Below are positions 1-8,460 of a stretch of DNA of 64,000 bases, in pieces. The notes under the pieces are model-generated. The model saw only the letters and a list, made by a program, of their open reading frames with translations, was not told the DNA's origin and made no database searches. Both the position numbers and the translations under genes were made by a program. Within the stretch, counting starts at the first letter, position 1. Each line of letters opens with the position of its first letter. Source of the DNA: an uncultured Flavobacteriales bacterium (GTDB taxonomy: Bacteria > Bacteroidota > Bacteroidia > Flavobacteriales_D > Crocinitomicaceae); contig CALJKJ010000003.1 in assembly GCA_937973685.1 (NCBI GenBank), positions 43,040 to 107,039 on the forward strand, in the 5' to 3' direction.

Positions 1-1174
1 ATTGTTCCTTTGTCGTCTTTGAGTTCCAAAGCGTAATTTAATCCCAGATCAATGTTTTGATTGTCAGAAGGATCTTTTGCATTTCTGTTCCACCATCCCA
101 AGGTATCGAATTCGTTGTTTTTATAACGAAAATTATACTGATCACCTGTACGAAGTCTATCACCAATATTTCCGGAAACGTTCCACGAAAGTGTATTTCT
201 ATCTTTCAAATACAGATCCATCCCTATTTTTGCTGTATGCGTAATTGCCAAATCACCACCATCTCTACGTTGGCGCAAGTAAATTGCAGAATCTGCATTA
301 AATTGTTTTAAATCACTATAATTATTTCGATAGCCATCTTTGTAATCGTACGCATAATTTCCGTAAATATTGAATTTGGTATTGCGCATACTCAATCCAA
401 GCGACGTATTATATGCATCTCCAGTTCCTACGGAAGCTGTAATATTTCCATTCAACCCGCGTTTGATATTTTTCTTTAAAACAATGTTGATGATTCCAGA
501 TGTTCCGTCTGGATCATATTTTGCTGAAGGATTGGTGACAATTTCGATGCGATCAATACTTCCTGCAGGAATTCCTTCTAATAAACTTCTGCCATTTCCA
601 CCTGAAAGTGAACTTGGTTTTCCATCAATTAAAATAGTTACGTTTCCATCTCCACGCAAGGACAATTTGCCATCTTGATCTATTTCAACAGAAGGCACAT
701 TATTCAAAACATCAGTAGCAGAACCACCTGTTACAGAAATATCATCACCTACATTGTATACTTTTTTATCAATCCCAATAGTTAATGGATTTCGTTCTTT
801 TACAATAACTATTTCATCTATTGTTTGCTCTTTATTTGCTAACGAAATAGATCCTAACTTACGTAACGGCTTTTGAGCAGAAAGTTGAATGTTTGGAATA
901 AACTTATCGCGGTATGAGGGTGCCGAAACTTTAATAATGAACTTTCCAGCAGGTAATTGATCCAACACGAAAAAACCTTCGAAATTGGTAAAGATTGATG
1001 CGACAATTGAAGAATCAGTTGTGCTCAAAACACGAACAGCTGCATATTCTAGTGGTTTTCTACTGATGGAATCATAAACTGTTCCATCAATGGAACCGAT
1101 TTTTGTCGGAGGATTTTGTTGAGCAATAACCGAAAAGGTCGATAAAATAACTGTAAAAAGACTTAAAAAGCGCA
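1..1174 (-). CDS. Outer-membrane beta-barrel protein with carboxypeptidase-like domain (partial)
   Basis: The start codon is the ATG complementary to 1172-1174; the gene runs off the left edge, so only about 391 N-terminal residues are visible. The protein begins with a signal peptide (MRFLSLFTVILSTFSVIAQ), followed by a carboxypeptidase-regulatory-like beta-sandwich (about residues 27-100, ending near AQKPLRKLGSISL). A TonB-plug-like region comes next, with the motifs VYNVGDDISVTGGSATDVLN, VPSVEIDQDGKLSLRG and IEIVTNPSAKYDPDG, and then the first barrel strands. This matches the outer membrane beta-barrel protein family 3 of Bacteroidota. The role (import of an unknown ligand or envelope maintenance) cannot be read from the sequence. 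It lies 75 bp downstream of the marR-like gene on the same strand and may be co-transcribed with it. Confidence 0.85.
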
Positions 1175-1249
1175 TGTTTTTTGTTTGAATGGGGTAGAAA
1201 AAATGTGGGAATACTTATTCGTAAGCAATAAAAAAGCGAAGGGTGTGAA

Positions 1250-1693
1250 TTATCCGCGCATTTTATCAAGTAAAGCACTTAAGGTCTCTGCTTCTTCTTC
1301 CGTTAAATTTTCACTCAAATCAACAAAACCTTTCCGTTCGTTATCAATTTTTGCTAATAACTCTAGACCTTCATTTGTTATTGAAACATAAACAACACGA
1401 CGATCTTCATCGCATCTCACACGTTCAATCAAACCTTTATCAATTAATTTATCCATCAAACGAGTGGTATTCGGAGAACGTTCAATCATACGATCTTTGA
1501 CAGAATTGACGCTAATCACTCCTTTTGCTCCTCTCAAAATTCGTAAAATGTTAAACTGAGGCATCGATAAATCGAATTTTGACATGTAATTATTTTGTAA
1601 AAAATTAAAATAATTAGACGTGTAACGCAAGTTAACTATGGCTTTTTGCCGCGAGTTCGCGAATTTTGATTGAATGATTTCTCCGATTTCCAT
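1250..1693 (-). CDS. MarR family transcriptional regulator
   Basis: A 147-residue protein of normal MarR length. It contains the winged helix: FNILRILRGAKGVISVNSVK, then the recognition helix region RSPNTTRLMDKLIDKGLIER, then the wing CDEDRRVVYVSITNEGLELL, which is the classical DxRxxxxxLT-type wing. Flanking N- and C-terminal helices would form the dimer interface. It is a DNA-binding dimeric repressor or activator; the ligand is unknown. A near-consensus promoter lies so close upstream that the transcript would be leaderless or nearly so, and a short palindrome sits in the promoter spacer, which suggests autoregulation. The next gene on the strand, an outer-membrane barrel, is a plausible target. 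Confidence 0.9.
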   Translation of the reverse strand: MEIGEIIQSKFANSRQKAIVNLRYTSNYFNFLQNNYMSKFDLSMPQFNILRILRGAKGVISVNSVKDRMIERSPNTTRLMDKLIDKGLIERVRCDEDRRVVYVSITNEGLELLAKIDNERKGFVDLSENLTEEEAETLSALLDKMRG

Positions 1694-1697
1694 AATA

Positions 1698-1727
1698 CAA
1701 AAATAGTTACCACGGTAGTATCTACAA
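1698..1727 (-). promoter_or_regulatory. Bacteroidota-type promoter of the marR-like gene, with internal palindrome
   Basis: On the minus strand, TTG (1727-1725), a 19 bp spacer and TATTTTTG (1705-1698) match the Bacteroidota consensus TTG-N19-TAnnTTTG exactly. The palindrome TACC-AC-GGTA (1708-1717) lies in the spacer and is a candidate operator for the MarR protein. The -7 box ends only 4 bp before the start codon. Confidence 0.6.
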
Positions 1728-1816
1728 AATTAAATGTGTGATTATTTTAAATAAAAGTGATTTAACGAATTTGAAGTATTGAAATAAGTATGAATTGTTA
1801 TTGAATGGAAAATCTT

Positions 1817-2071
1817 TTAATAATGATATCGACAAGCTACAATTGATAAAGAATAAGAATCAAATGAATAAACTAATCGGTGCTCTCCATCAATTCTTCG
1901 TGACCAAAACCCTTGTAAATCGTGTTTTAACGGCTCTGGATTTCCAATACCTTTAATTGGATCCCTTAAAATTTCCTTGATTAATTGGTTAATTCTTTTC
2001 AATTTGTTTTTATCAGCTGATTGCCAATACAAATAATCGTTCCAAGCAGAAGTTGTCCAGGTTATTCTCAT
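1817..2071 (-). CDS. yoeB: YoeB-type mRNA interferase toxin
   Basis: An 84-residue protein, exactly the length of Escherichia coli YoeB, and alignable along its whole length by eye: WNDYLYWQ near the N-terminus, GNPEPLKHDLQGFWSRRI in the middle, EHRLVYS, and the terminal ACRYHY. The residues known to matter for ribosome-dependent mRNA cleavage in YoeB (Glu46, Arg65, His83, Tyr84) are all present at the same positions, so the toxin looks active. Its start overlaps the end of the antitoxin gene by 4 bp (ATGA type), indicating translational coupling in one operon. Confidence 0.95.
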   Translation of the reverse strand: MRITWTTSAWNDYLYWQSADKNKLKRINQLIKEILRDPIKGIGNPEPLKHDLQGFWSRRIDGEHRLVYSFDSYSLSIVACRYHY

Positions 2072-2319
2072 TCTTCAATTAAATCGTGTTGAACAGTCGT
2101 GTTGTTTTTTAATTCCTTTACTGAATTTAATAAAACATCTCGATTTTTACCCGATAATAAATAACTTGTTTCTTTGAGAGAATTGTATTCTTCAAGAGAA
2201 ATAACGACTAAATCTTTGTTATCTTTTCGCTTGATTATTAATTCTTCTACATCGTTAACAACACTATCTAACCATTTTTTTAGATTGACGCGAAGGTCTG
2301 TATAATTAACCACTTTCAT
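2068..2319 (-). CDS. yefM: YefM-type antitoxin
   Basis: An 83-residue Phd/YefM-family antitoxin. The N-terminal DNA-binding half shows YTDLRVNLKKWLDSVVND and the family-typical VVISLEEYNSLKETSYLL; the acidic, probably disordered C-terminus (QHDLIEE) would wrap the toxin. It is the first gene of the yefM-yoeB operon, upstream of and overlapping the toxin by 4 bp. In this family the antitoxin and the antitoxin-toxin complex repress their own promoter; an AT-rich imperfect palindrome lies about 40-60 bp upstream of the start. Confidence 0.93.
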   Translation of the reverse strand: MKVVNYTDLRVNLKKWLDSVVNDVEELIIKRKDNKDLVVISLEEYNSLKETSYLLSGKNRDVLLNSVKELKNNTTVQHDLIEE

Positions 2320-2333
2320 TAGATCGTTTTTTA

Positions 2334-2380
2334 CAAAGATACAACTAAAAATATAAGTTATTAAATAAGTACTTAATTAA
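2334..2380 (-). promoter_or_regulatory. Putative yefM promoter and operator
   Basis: On the minus strand a TATCTTTG box (2341-2334) fits TAnnTTTG, though no TTG lies at the expected -33 position. Just upstream is an imperfect 20 bp palindrome (2361-2380, 9 of 10 pairs, core TAAGTACTTA), a reasonable site for autorepression by YefM-YoeB. The sequence is very AT-rich, so chance is a real alternative. Confidence 0.4.
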
Positions 2381-2459
2381 ATACTTTTTATCCTTTGAGA
2401 AATTTTAGCGCACTAATAATTGAAGCTTAACCAATTGATGAAAAGTCAATTATGATAGT

Positions 2460-4937
2460 TTAACGGAACTGATACTGGAAATCCGATAATTTTGGTAACG
2501 ACTCAAAAGATATTTGAATGGTGTGTTTTCCTGGAAGAAAATCACAAAAATTGTTCGAGAATGTTACACCTTGTTGGAGCGAATAAATCCAAAAATCCAT
2601 CAAATAAGTATCTGTTTCAATAAAAAGTGTTGCTTTTTTGTTCGTTTCATCAATATTTTCTAACGCTAATTGAATCGTTGGAACTGAATTTTTATTGGAT
2701 TTAAAATCAACCGCTAGTTTTCGAAAAGATTGCGTCTTTTGTTTGTACTCATGATTGGTCCAGGTAAATTGATAAAGAACTGATTGGTTGTTCCATTTTG
2801 CTAATTCATTCTCAAACAATCTCATTCGAAGAGGAGTTGATAAATCAATTGATGTGGTTATTCGTTCGAGCAACTCACCAGACAAGTCATAAACAGAGCA
2901 TGATAAATTGGATGTAAATGCTTTTGTTACATCAGAGACCAAGAAAAAAGCCGAACTGTCCAATGGCGCTTGAAGAACAGCAACTGGTTCAAAACTAGAT
3001 TTAACACGGTATTGCAATGCTTTCCAATTGTTATAATAATCGATACTTGACCAGGTTGATGCCGGCCAACAATCATTGAATTGCCAAAACAAGGTTCCAC
3101 CACATCTTGGATAATCCAAGCGATGCGCTACAATTGCAGCTTCAACACCCATTGCTTGAATCAATTGCGAGTAATAAACAAACGTTTTGAAATCAGTTGT
3201 AGGTCCAAAGAACAAATCGGCATGTTTTTTCATCATTCCATTCCCAACATAACTTTTTTGATGCTGTTTCATAACTGGACTTGTTAAATACCAATCCGAT
3301 GTATCTGAAAAGCGCAACAATGTTGAAAATTCTGGAAACGATTGAAATCCATATTCCGCATTAAAACGACCAGATTTCTTGGCGAAATCACTTAATGGAT
3401 CTTTCCCGTGCCAAACACCCCAATAATGTTGTGTACCGTGATTATAAAGCGAGTCTTTTCCCCAATTACTCAAAGGAGACGTATGAACATAAGGAATGTT
3501 GGTGTATCGAGTAACCGTTTTAGGTAGTAAATCTTTGAACACAAGGTCGTAGTAATTTTCCAGGGTTTGCTGTTCCTTTTTGGTCAAATTGTAAGTCGAC
3601 TGAAATCCCCAGTTTTTCCAAGCAACTGCCACTTCATTGTTTCCATTAAAATAAACAACTGATGGATGAGAAGAAATTCGCGGGATTTGTTGTGACACTT
3701 CTGTGGCAACGTTTGCTAAAAACGCATCATCTCCAGGATACATAGCGCAAGCAAACATGAAATCTTGCCAAACCATAATCCCCAATGAGTCACACGCATC
3801 TAAAAAATCAGTTGATGGATACATGCCACCTCCCCAAATACGTACCATATTAAAGTTAGACGCTGCCATCGTTGCAACAGCAGCTAAGAGTTGTTGCTTT
3901 GTTATTTTTGCTGGAAATACTTCTGCTGGAATATAATTTGCTCCTTTGCAAAAAATTGGACGGTTGTTGATTTTAAAGTAAAACGAAGTGCCCCATTGAT
4001 CTTTCTCTTGAATCAATTCACTCGTTCGGATACCAAATGTTTTGTCTGCTTCATAAATTATAGTTCCGTCAGCTAATTGTATGGTCCAATGATCGTTATA
4101 CAAGGCTTGTTCGCCCTCACCCAATGGCCACCATATTTTTGGTTGTTGTATTATTTCATCACGATACACCCAATTATCTTTTGGCAAAATTTCTTTTGTT
4201 CCAAACAAATCACTCTTCCAAAAAACTGGTTGTTCTATGTTGTGAAGTAATTGAATAGCAAATGATTGAACAGCTTCATCGGTTGAAATAGTTTTCGTCT
4301 GAATATTTGTAGCTACAACACGATTTGATTGATACGAGATTATTTTAACAGGCTCCCAAAATCCGATTGTATTCATGCGAATTGACCAATCCCAACCAAA
4401 TTGGTACTGTGGTTTTCGTGTTAAGGAAGCAACTTTTATCGTACCAACATCATTTGGCGCTGGAAATCGTGTACTGTATTTGTGCGCATTTTTTTTGTGG
4501 TAATTTACGGGGGATTGAAATACAACTTTCAATTCATTCTTCCCGATTTTTACAGATGAAGAAATTGGAAATCGATAAGTAACAAATGAATTTTCTGTGT
4601 TACCAATTAACACATCATTTAAATAAATCGATGCGTAAGTATCAATTGCGGGAAATTCAATATCGATGAGGCTTTCTTTTTGAATTGCGGAAATTGTAAA
4701 TTCACTGGTGAAAACCCAATCAACATCTTCAACCCACAAAAATAATTGTTCATTATTCCCAACAAAGGGATCCGGTAATTCTCCCGATTGAATCAACGCT
4801 TCTTGTACCGATCCAACCGTTCCTAAATCCAACCATTCATTTGATTTAGCATGTTTTACCTTCCACTTTAATACTTCTTGAGCTTGGCTATCAAACCAAA
4901 AGAACAGACATGAAAAGAAAAAAGGAAGTAGTTTCAT
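2460..4937 (-). CDS. Secreted glycoside hydrolase family 2 beta-mannosidase
   Basis: 825 residues from the ATG at 4937, chosen over the ATG at 4967 because it begins the signal peptide (MKLLPFFFSCLFFWFDSQAQ) and sits 1 bp after the stop of the upstream gene. The fold order is GH2: an N-terminal sugar-binding sandwich, an immunoglobulin-like domain, then the TIM barrel with NFNMVRIWGGGMYPSTDFLD and GIMVWQDFMFACAMYP. The acid/base is Glu435 in YFNGNNEVAVAW and the nucleophile Glu528 in FNAEYGFQSFPEF, both in the beta-mannosidase arrangement. It should remove terminal beta-mannose in the periplasm or outside. Its partner upstream is a glycosylasparaginase, so the Man-beta-GlcNAc core of N-glycans is a likely substrate; plant mannans are the alternative. 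Confidence 0.9.
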   Translation of the reverse strand: MKLLPFFFSCLFFWFDSQAQEVLKWKVKHAKSNEWLDLGTVGSVQEALIQSGELPDPFVGNNEQLFLWVEDVDWVFTSEFTISAIQKESLIDIEFPAIDTYASIYLNDVLIGNTENSFVTYRFPISSSVKIGKNELKVVFQSPVNYHKKNAHKYSTRFPAPNDVGTIKVASLTRKPQYQFGWDWSIRMNTIGFWEPVKIISYQSNRVVATNIQTKTISTDEAVQSFAIQLLHNIEQPVFWKSDLFGTKEILPKDNWVYRDEIIQQPKIWWPLGEGEQALYNDHWTIQLADGTIIYEADKTFGIRTSELIQEKDQWGTSFYFKINNRPIFCKGANYIPAEVFPAKITKQQLLAAVATMAASNFNMVRIWGGGMYPSTDFLDACDSLGIMVWQDFMFACAMYPGDDAFLANVATEVSQQIPRISSHPSVVYFNGNNEVAVAWKNWGFQSTYNLTKKEQQTLENYYDLVFKDLLPKTVTRYTNIPYVHTSPLSNWGKDSLYNHGTQHYWGVWHGKDPLSDFAKKSGRFNAEYGFQSFPEFSTLLRFSDTSDWYLTSPVMKQHQKSYVGNGMMKKHADLFFGPTTDFKTFVYYSQLIQAMGVEAAIVAHRLDYPRCGGTLFWQFNDCWPASTWSSIDYYNNWKALQYRVKSSFEPVAVLQAPLDSSAFFLVSDVTKAFTSNLSCSVYDLSGELLERITTSIDLSTPLRMRLFENELAKWNNQSVLYQFTWTNHEYKQKTQSFRKLAVDFKSNKNSVPTIQLALENIDETNKKATLFIETDTYLMDFWIYSLQQGVTFSNNFCDFLPGKHTIQISFESLPKLSDFQYQFR

Positions 4938-4938
4938 G

Positions 4939-5934
4939 TTACCATTTTCTATCAAAAGACGTATCAACTAATTGTTCCTCTTTTGCAGATTTGATTGCAT
5001 AATTAAAACCATTGTATACGGAATATCCACCGACATTACCTTTTTTATCAATTGCTAAAAAACAACATTGTAAACCACTCATATCCTTGTGCTTACGAAT
5101 GATTCGTTGAACAGCTTCTTTACATGCTTCTTCGGGCGTTTTACCATTTCTCATCGATTCCACAACAGTGTGACTTCCTGCAATACGAATCATTGCTTCA
5201 CCTAATCCACTGGCAACTGCTCCGCCAACTTCTTGATCAATAAACAAACCTGCTCCAATAATTGGGGAATCGCCTAAGCGACCTGGTAATTTGTAAGCCC
5301 AACCAGAAGTTGTACACGCGCCACTTATTCTACCTTTTTCATCTATTGCTAGCAAGCCAATTGTGTCGTGATTCTCATGATTGATAACTGGTTTTTTAGC
5401 TAATGCTTCTTGTTCTTTTTTCCATTTTTCCCAATCCTTTTTCACTTCAGGCAAGGGCGTTTTTATCGTTTCAAAGTTATTTTTCAACGCATATTTTTTT
5501 GCACCAGCACCAACAAGCATAACGTGTTGCGTGTGTTCCATGACGTGTCGAGCAACTGAAATCGGATGTTTGATTCCTTCTAAACAACCAACAGCTCCAC
5601 ATTGCGACTCCCAATTCATGATACACGCATCAAGTGTCACATGTCCATCCGCATCTGGTCGACCACCTACTCCAACAGAACGGTTAGTAACATCAACTTC
5701 CGTAACTTTCGCACCAGCTTCAACAGCATCAAGCGAATTACCTCCGTTTTTCAATACTTCCCAAGCTGCTTTGTTTGCATCCAAACCATGTGCCCAAGTA
5801 GAAATAACTTTAGGTCCACCAGCGTAGCTTGTTTCCTCTTCAGAAACTTGGTTCTCTTTTGAAGCAAATACTGGACTTACAACTGTTGCGGCCAAACCTA
5901 CCGCACCTAAACGTACAAATGATCTTCTATCCAT
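4939..5934 (-). CDS. Tat-exported N4-(beta-N-acetylglucosaminyl)-L-asparaginase (glycosylasparaginase)
   Basis: 331 residues, Ntn-hydrolase fold. The N-terminus is a twin-arginine signal (DRRSFVRLG followed by AVGLAATVVSPVFA), so export of the folded protein is expected. Family motifs include NGGNSLDAVEAGAKVTEVD, VGVGGRPDADGHVTLDA and, at the self-cleavage site, NHDTIGLLAIDEKG, with Thr191 as predicted N-terminal nucleophile after autoproteolysis. Downstream RLGDSPIIGAGLFID supplies substrate-binding residues. It cleaves the GlcNAc-Asn bond of N-linked glycopeptides. The order and length agree with the characterised flavobacterial enzyme. It lies 5 bp after mltG and 1 bp before the beta-mannosidase gene, in one operon. 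Confidence 0.93.
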   Translation of the reverse strand: MDRRSFVRLGAVGLAATVVSPVFASKENQVSEEETSYAGGPKVISTWAHGLDANKAAWEVLKNGGNSLDAVEAGAKVTEVDVTNRSVGVGGRPDADGHVTLDACIMNWESQCGAVGCLEGIKHPISVARHVMEHTQHVMLVGAGAKKYALKNNFETIKTPLPEVKKDWEKWKKEQEALAKKPVINHENHDTIGLLAIDEKGRISGACTTSGWAYKLPGRLGDSPIIGAGLFIDQEVGGAVASGLGEAMIRIAGSHTVVESMRNGKTPEEACKEAVQRIIRKHKDMSGLQCCFLAIDKKGNVGGYSVYNGFNYAIKSAKEEQLVDTSFDRKW

Positions 5935-5939
5935 CTTTT

Positions 5940-7001
5940 TTATTGAGCTAATTCGCTAGCAAGCCAGTTTTGAAATTGTGTTGCATTTTTGGCATGCACA
6001 CTGTAATCTTTTGCAAAATTGTGTAAACCATCATAATTTGCTTGCGCACACATGTACAAGTAATTGTTGTTATCTCGATTTAAAACAGCATCTACAACTG
6101 CTGTAGGAGGCAATGAAATTGGACCTGGAGGTAAGCCAGCGTACAAATAAGTGTTGTATGGACAATCTTTTGTTCGGTGTTCAAAAGTTAATCGTTGTAC
6201 ACCTTTCAATTGATCGCCCCAACAAAATTTAAACGTTGGATCTGATTGTAACTTCATACCTGATTTCAAGCGATTCAAGTACAAACCTGCAATTATTGGC
6301 CATTCAGAACTATTTTTCGATTGTTCTCCATAAACAATTGATGCTAACGTTACAGCTTGAGAAGGTGATTTCAACCCAACTTTCGCTAATTTGCTCATTC
6401 GGTCTGCATTCCAGAAAGATTTAAATTCATCTGCCATACGTGCTACAAATTGTTCAGCATCCGTATCGTAATACATTTTATAGGAATTCGGTAAGAACAA
6501 TGCTGGTATGCTTTCGACAGTGAAATCATACTTTTCAAGCGTCTCTCCGTTTAATATATACTGTTGTAACTCTTCACTTTTGAGCGCCAAACATGCTGCT
6601 ACTTTATCACATAGATCTTGAATAGTTTGACAATTATTGAATGTAACATCTACCTCAATTTCAGCATTTCCATTTCCTGCCGCATTTAAGGTAAATCCAT
6701 TTAACAAAGCGCGACATGAGGTCCCCGGTTCAATTTGATACATTCCTTTTCCAATTCGCTCTATTGCTAGTTCTTTGTAGTTTGCAACTGCAATAAAGGC
6801 ATCTTTACCGGACAATATCTTTTTCTCCACCAAATCAGCAGCAATAGCTTCAATTGATTGTTGGTCGTCAACTACAAAACGAACAGCTTTTTCATTTACA
6901 GTTGTTTCACGCCCATTTAAAAAGGCTGCAACATGTTTCCATCCAAAGAAAGCACCGACTAACAGCACTAATCCTCCTACTAAAATTACTTTTTTAACCA
7001 T
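5940..7001 (-). CDS. mltG: Endolytic murein transglycosylase MltG (YceG-like)
   Basis: 353 residues with one N-terminal membrane anchor (VILVGGLVLLVGAFFGW), then a LysM-like region and the YceG catalytic domain. The catalytic motif is ASIVYGEQSK, with Glu226 aligned to the catalytic Glu of E. coli MltG, followed by the typical AGLYLNRLKSGMKLQSDPT and YNTYLYAGLPPGPI. It cuts nascent glycan strands and ends peptidoglycan polymerisation at the inner membrane. It overlaps the upstream acetyltransferase gene by 16 bp and sits 5 bp before the glycosylasparaginase gene. Confidence 0.95.
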   Translation of the reverse strand: MVKKVILVGGLVLLVGAFFGWKHVAAFLNGRETTVNEKAVRFVVDDQQSIEAIAADLVEKKILSGKDAFIAVANYKELAIERIGKGMYQIEPGTSCRALLNGFTLNAAGNGNAEIEVDVTFNNCQTIQDLCDKVAACLALKSEELQQYILNGETLEKYDFTVESIPALFLPNSYKMYYDTDAEQFVARMADEFKSFWNADRMSKLAKVGLKSPSQAVTLASIVYGEQSKNSSEWPIIAGLYLNRLKSGMKLQSDPTFKFCWGDQLKGVQRLTFEHRTKDCPYNTYLYAGLPPGPISLPPTAVVDAVLNRDNNNYLYMCAQANYDGLHNFAKDYSVHAKNATQFQNWLASELAQ

Positions 7002-7510
7002 TTTTGAAATAATAATTCGTCAATCCATTGTTGGTTTTCAAAAAACCAATTTTTTCTTCTTCCTATTTTTGTGTAACCTGCTTGCAAAAACAAACGCTCA
7101 CTTGCTGAATTATCAGCTTGAACAGATGCATAAATGTTTTCAAAAGCTAATATGGTGTTCACATAATTTTCTATTAACCCTAAAGCTTCCGTAGCATAAC
7201 CCTGTCCCCTGTCCAATTCATCAGCAATCAATATTCCAACAGCTGTTCGCATGTGTTTGAAATCTGCATTGTATAAATCAATAGTCCCCAAAGGTTTTTG
7301 AGTTTCATTGGAACAAATCAGAAAGCGCAACTGACCATGCGATCGAATGTGTTGTGCTTGATCGATGTATTCGAGCATTGCAGCCATGGAGTATGGAACT
7401 TCTGTTCCAGTAACTTTCCAGTGTTTTGGATTATTTTCCCACAAGAGTAAACGCGTAGCATCTTCTTTTTCGACTGGCCTTAAATAAATGCGTTCACCTT
7501 TAAACAGCAT
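6986..7510 (-). CDS. GNAT family N-acetyltransferase (RimJ/RimL-like)
   Basis: 174 residues. It shows the RimJ/RimL-type start (MLFKGERIYLRPVEKEDA), the acetyl-CoA-binding segment with DELDRGQGYATEAL (R/QxxGxG/A signature) and the C-terminal NSASERLFLQAGYTKIGRR typical of this group. It transfers acetyl from acetyl-CoA to an amine, perhaps a protein N-terminus or small amine; the substrate cannot be deduced. Its 3-prime end overlaps mltG by 16 bp, so the two are translated from the same mRNA. A TAAATTTG box (7540-7533 on the minus strand) lies just upstream, but without a matching -33 element. Confidence 0.85.
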   Translation of the reverse strand: MLFKGERIYLRPVEKEDATRLLLWENNPKHWKVTGTEVPYSMAAMLEYIDQAQHIRSHGQLRFLICSNETQKPLGTIDLYNADFKHMRTAVGILIADELDRGQGYATEALGLIENYVNTILAFENIYASVQADNSASERLFLQAGYTKIGRRKNWFFENQQWIDELLFQKWLKK

Positions 7511-7550
7511 GGAACTTTAAATTTCGTGTTTTCAAATTTACAAAAGAAAA

Positions 7551-8336
7551 TCAAAACATTATTGTTCCTTCAAACACATGCTTTGCAGGACCAATTAACC
7601 AAATATCTTCGATTTTTTTATCACTTATTCGGTTGAATTTGACAGACAAATCTCCACCCTGTGTAGAAAGAGAAAAAGAAAGATTACCTAATTTATCTTG
7701 TTGAATAGCTGCTGCTATAGCCGCTGCTGTAACACCAGTACCACAGGAAAGTGTTTCGTCTTCTACTCCACGCTCGTACGTTCGAATTGCTAATTGATTC
7801 TCCGATAACACTTCAACCAAATTCACATTAATTCCTTCAGAAGCATACATTGGAGAATATCGGATTGACTTACCATAAGCTACCATGTCTTGTTCTTGTA
7901 TGCGTGAACACCACTTTATGTAGTGTGGAGAACCTGTATTCAAAGACAATGCACCTTCTTCTTGCTTGGACCAATCCAATACATTTGACATTTGTAAAGC
8001 AACTAAATCAACTTTTTTTGTAGCCGAATGAAGACCATCAATTGCTGCAAATGAAACAGTTTGTTGCGTAATTCCCAATTGATGCGCAAAAACAACAGCG
8101 CATCGAGCACCATTTCCACAAAAGCTTTGAGATCCGTCCGCATTGTAATAGTCCACTTGAAAATCAACGTCTTTAGCTGAATTGATTTTAATCAAGCCAT
8201 CAGCACCTATTCCGAATTTACGGTCACACAACTGTTGAATGAGTTTTATCGACAAGTTATCCCATTGCCCATCCAAATTATCAATCATGATAAAATCATT
8301 GCCTGTTCCTTGGTATTTGCTAAACTTCAATTCCAT
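7551..8336 (-). CDS. dapF: Diaminopimelate epimerase
   Basis: 261 residues. It interconverts LL- and meso-diaminopimelate for lysine and peptidoglycan synthesis in the cytoplasm. Both catalytic cysteines are in their motifs: Cys73 in SFCGNGARC and Cys198 in ETLSCGTGVTAAA; the N-terminal KYQGTGNDFIMID is also diagnostic. It heads the minus-strand run dapF, GNAT, mltG, glycosylasparaginase, mannosidase, with a 40 bp gap to the next gene, so it may have its own transcript. It is divergent from the degP-like gene. Confidence 0.97.
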   Translation of the reverse strand: MELKFSKYQGTGNDFIMIDNLDGQWDNLSIKLIQQLCDRKFGIGADGLIKINSAKDVDFQVDYYNADGSQSFCGNGARCAVVFAHQLGITQQTVSFAAIDGLHSATKKVDLVALQMSNVLDWSKQEEGALSLNTGSPHYIKWCSRIQEQDMVAYGKSIRYSPMYASEGINVNLVEVLSENQLAIRTYERGVEDETLSCGTGVTAAAIAAAIQQDKLGNLSFSLSTQGGDLSVKFNRISDKKIEDIWLIGPAKHVFEGTIMF

Positions 8337-8460
8337 CGAAAGTGTTGTTATCAGTACGTATTAGCGTTTTATGCTTAACATCTTTTAACACTGCAAATGT
8401 AACAAGGTTGACAAGATATCTATTATAATTGCGTTAAAATTTAGAGCATAAATAAAAATT

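Noticed and set aside
2433..2451. Inverted repeat AATTGA/TCAATT between the mannosidase stop and yefM as a terminator
   Set aside because: The stem is six A/T-rich pairs with no T-run on the coding strand; in such AT-rich DNA it is expected by chance.
5381..5827. 148-residue plus-strand open frame inside the glycosylasparaginase gene
   Set aside because: Antisense to a well-supported enzyme with all catalytic motifs; composition is that of a shadow frame.
8408..8429. TTGACA and TATAAT-like boxes upstream of the degP-like gene as a sigma-70 promoter
   Set aside because: Spacing is 10 bp instead of about 17, and other promoters in this window follow the Bacteroidota TTG/TAnnTTTG pattern.
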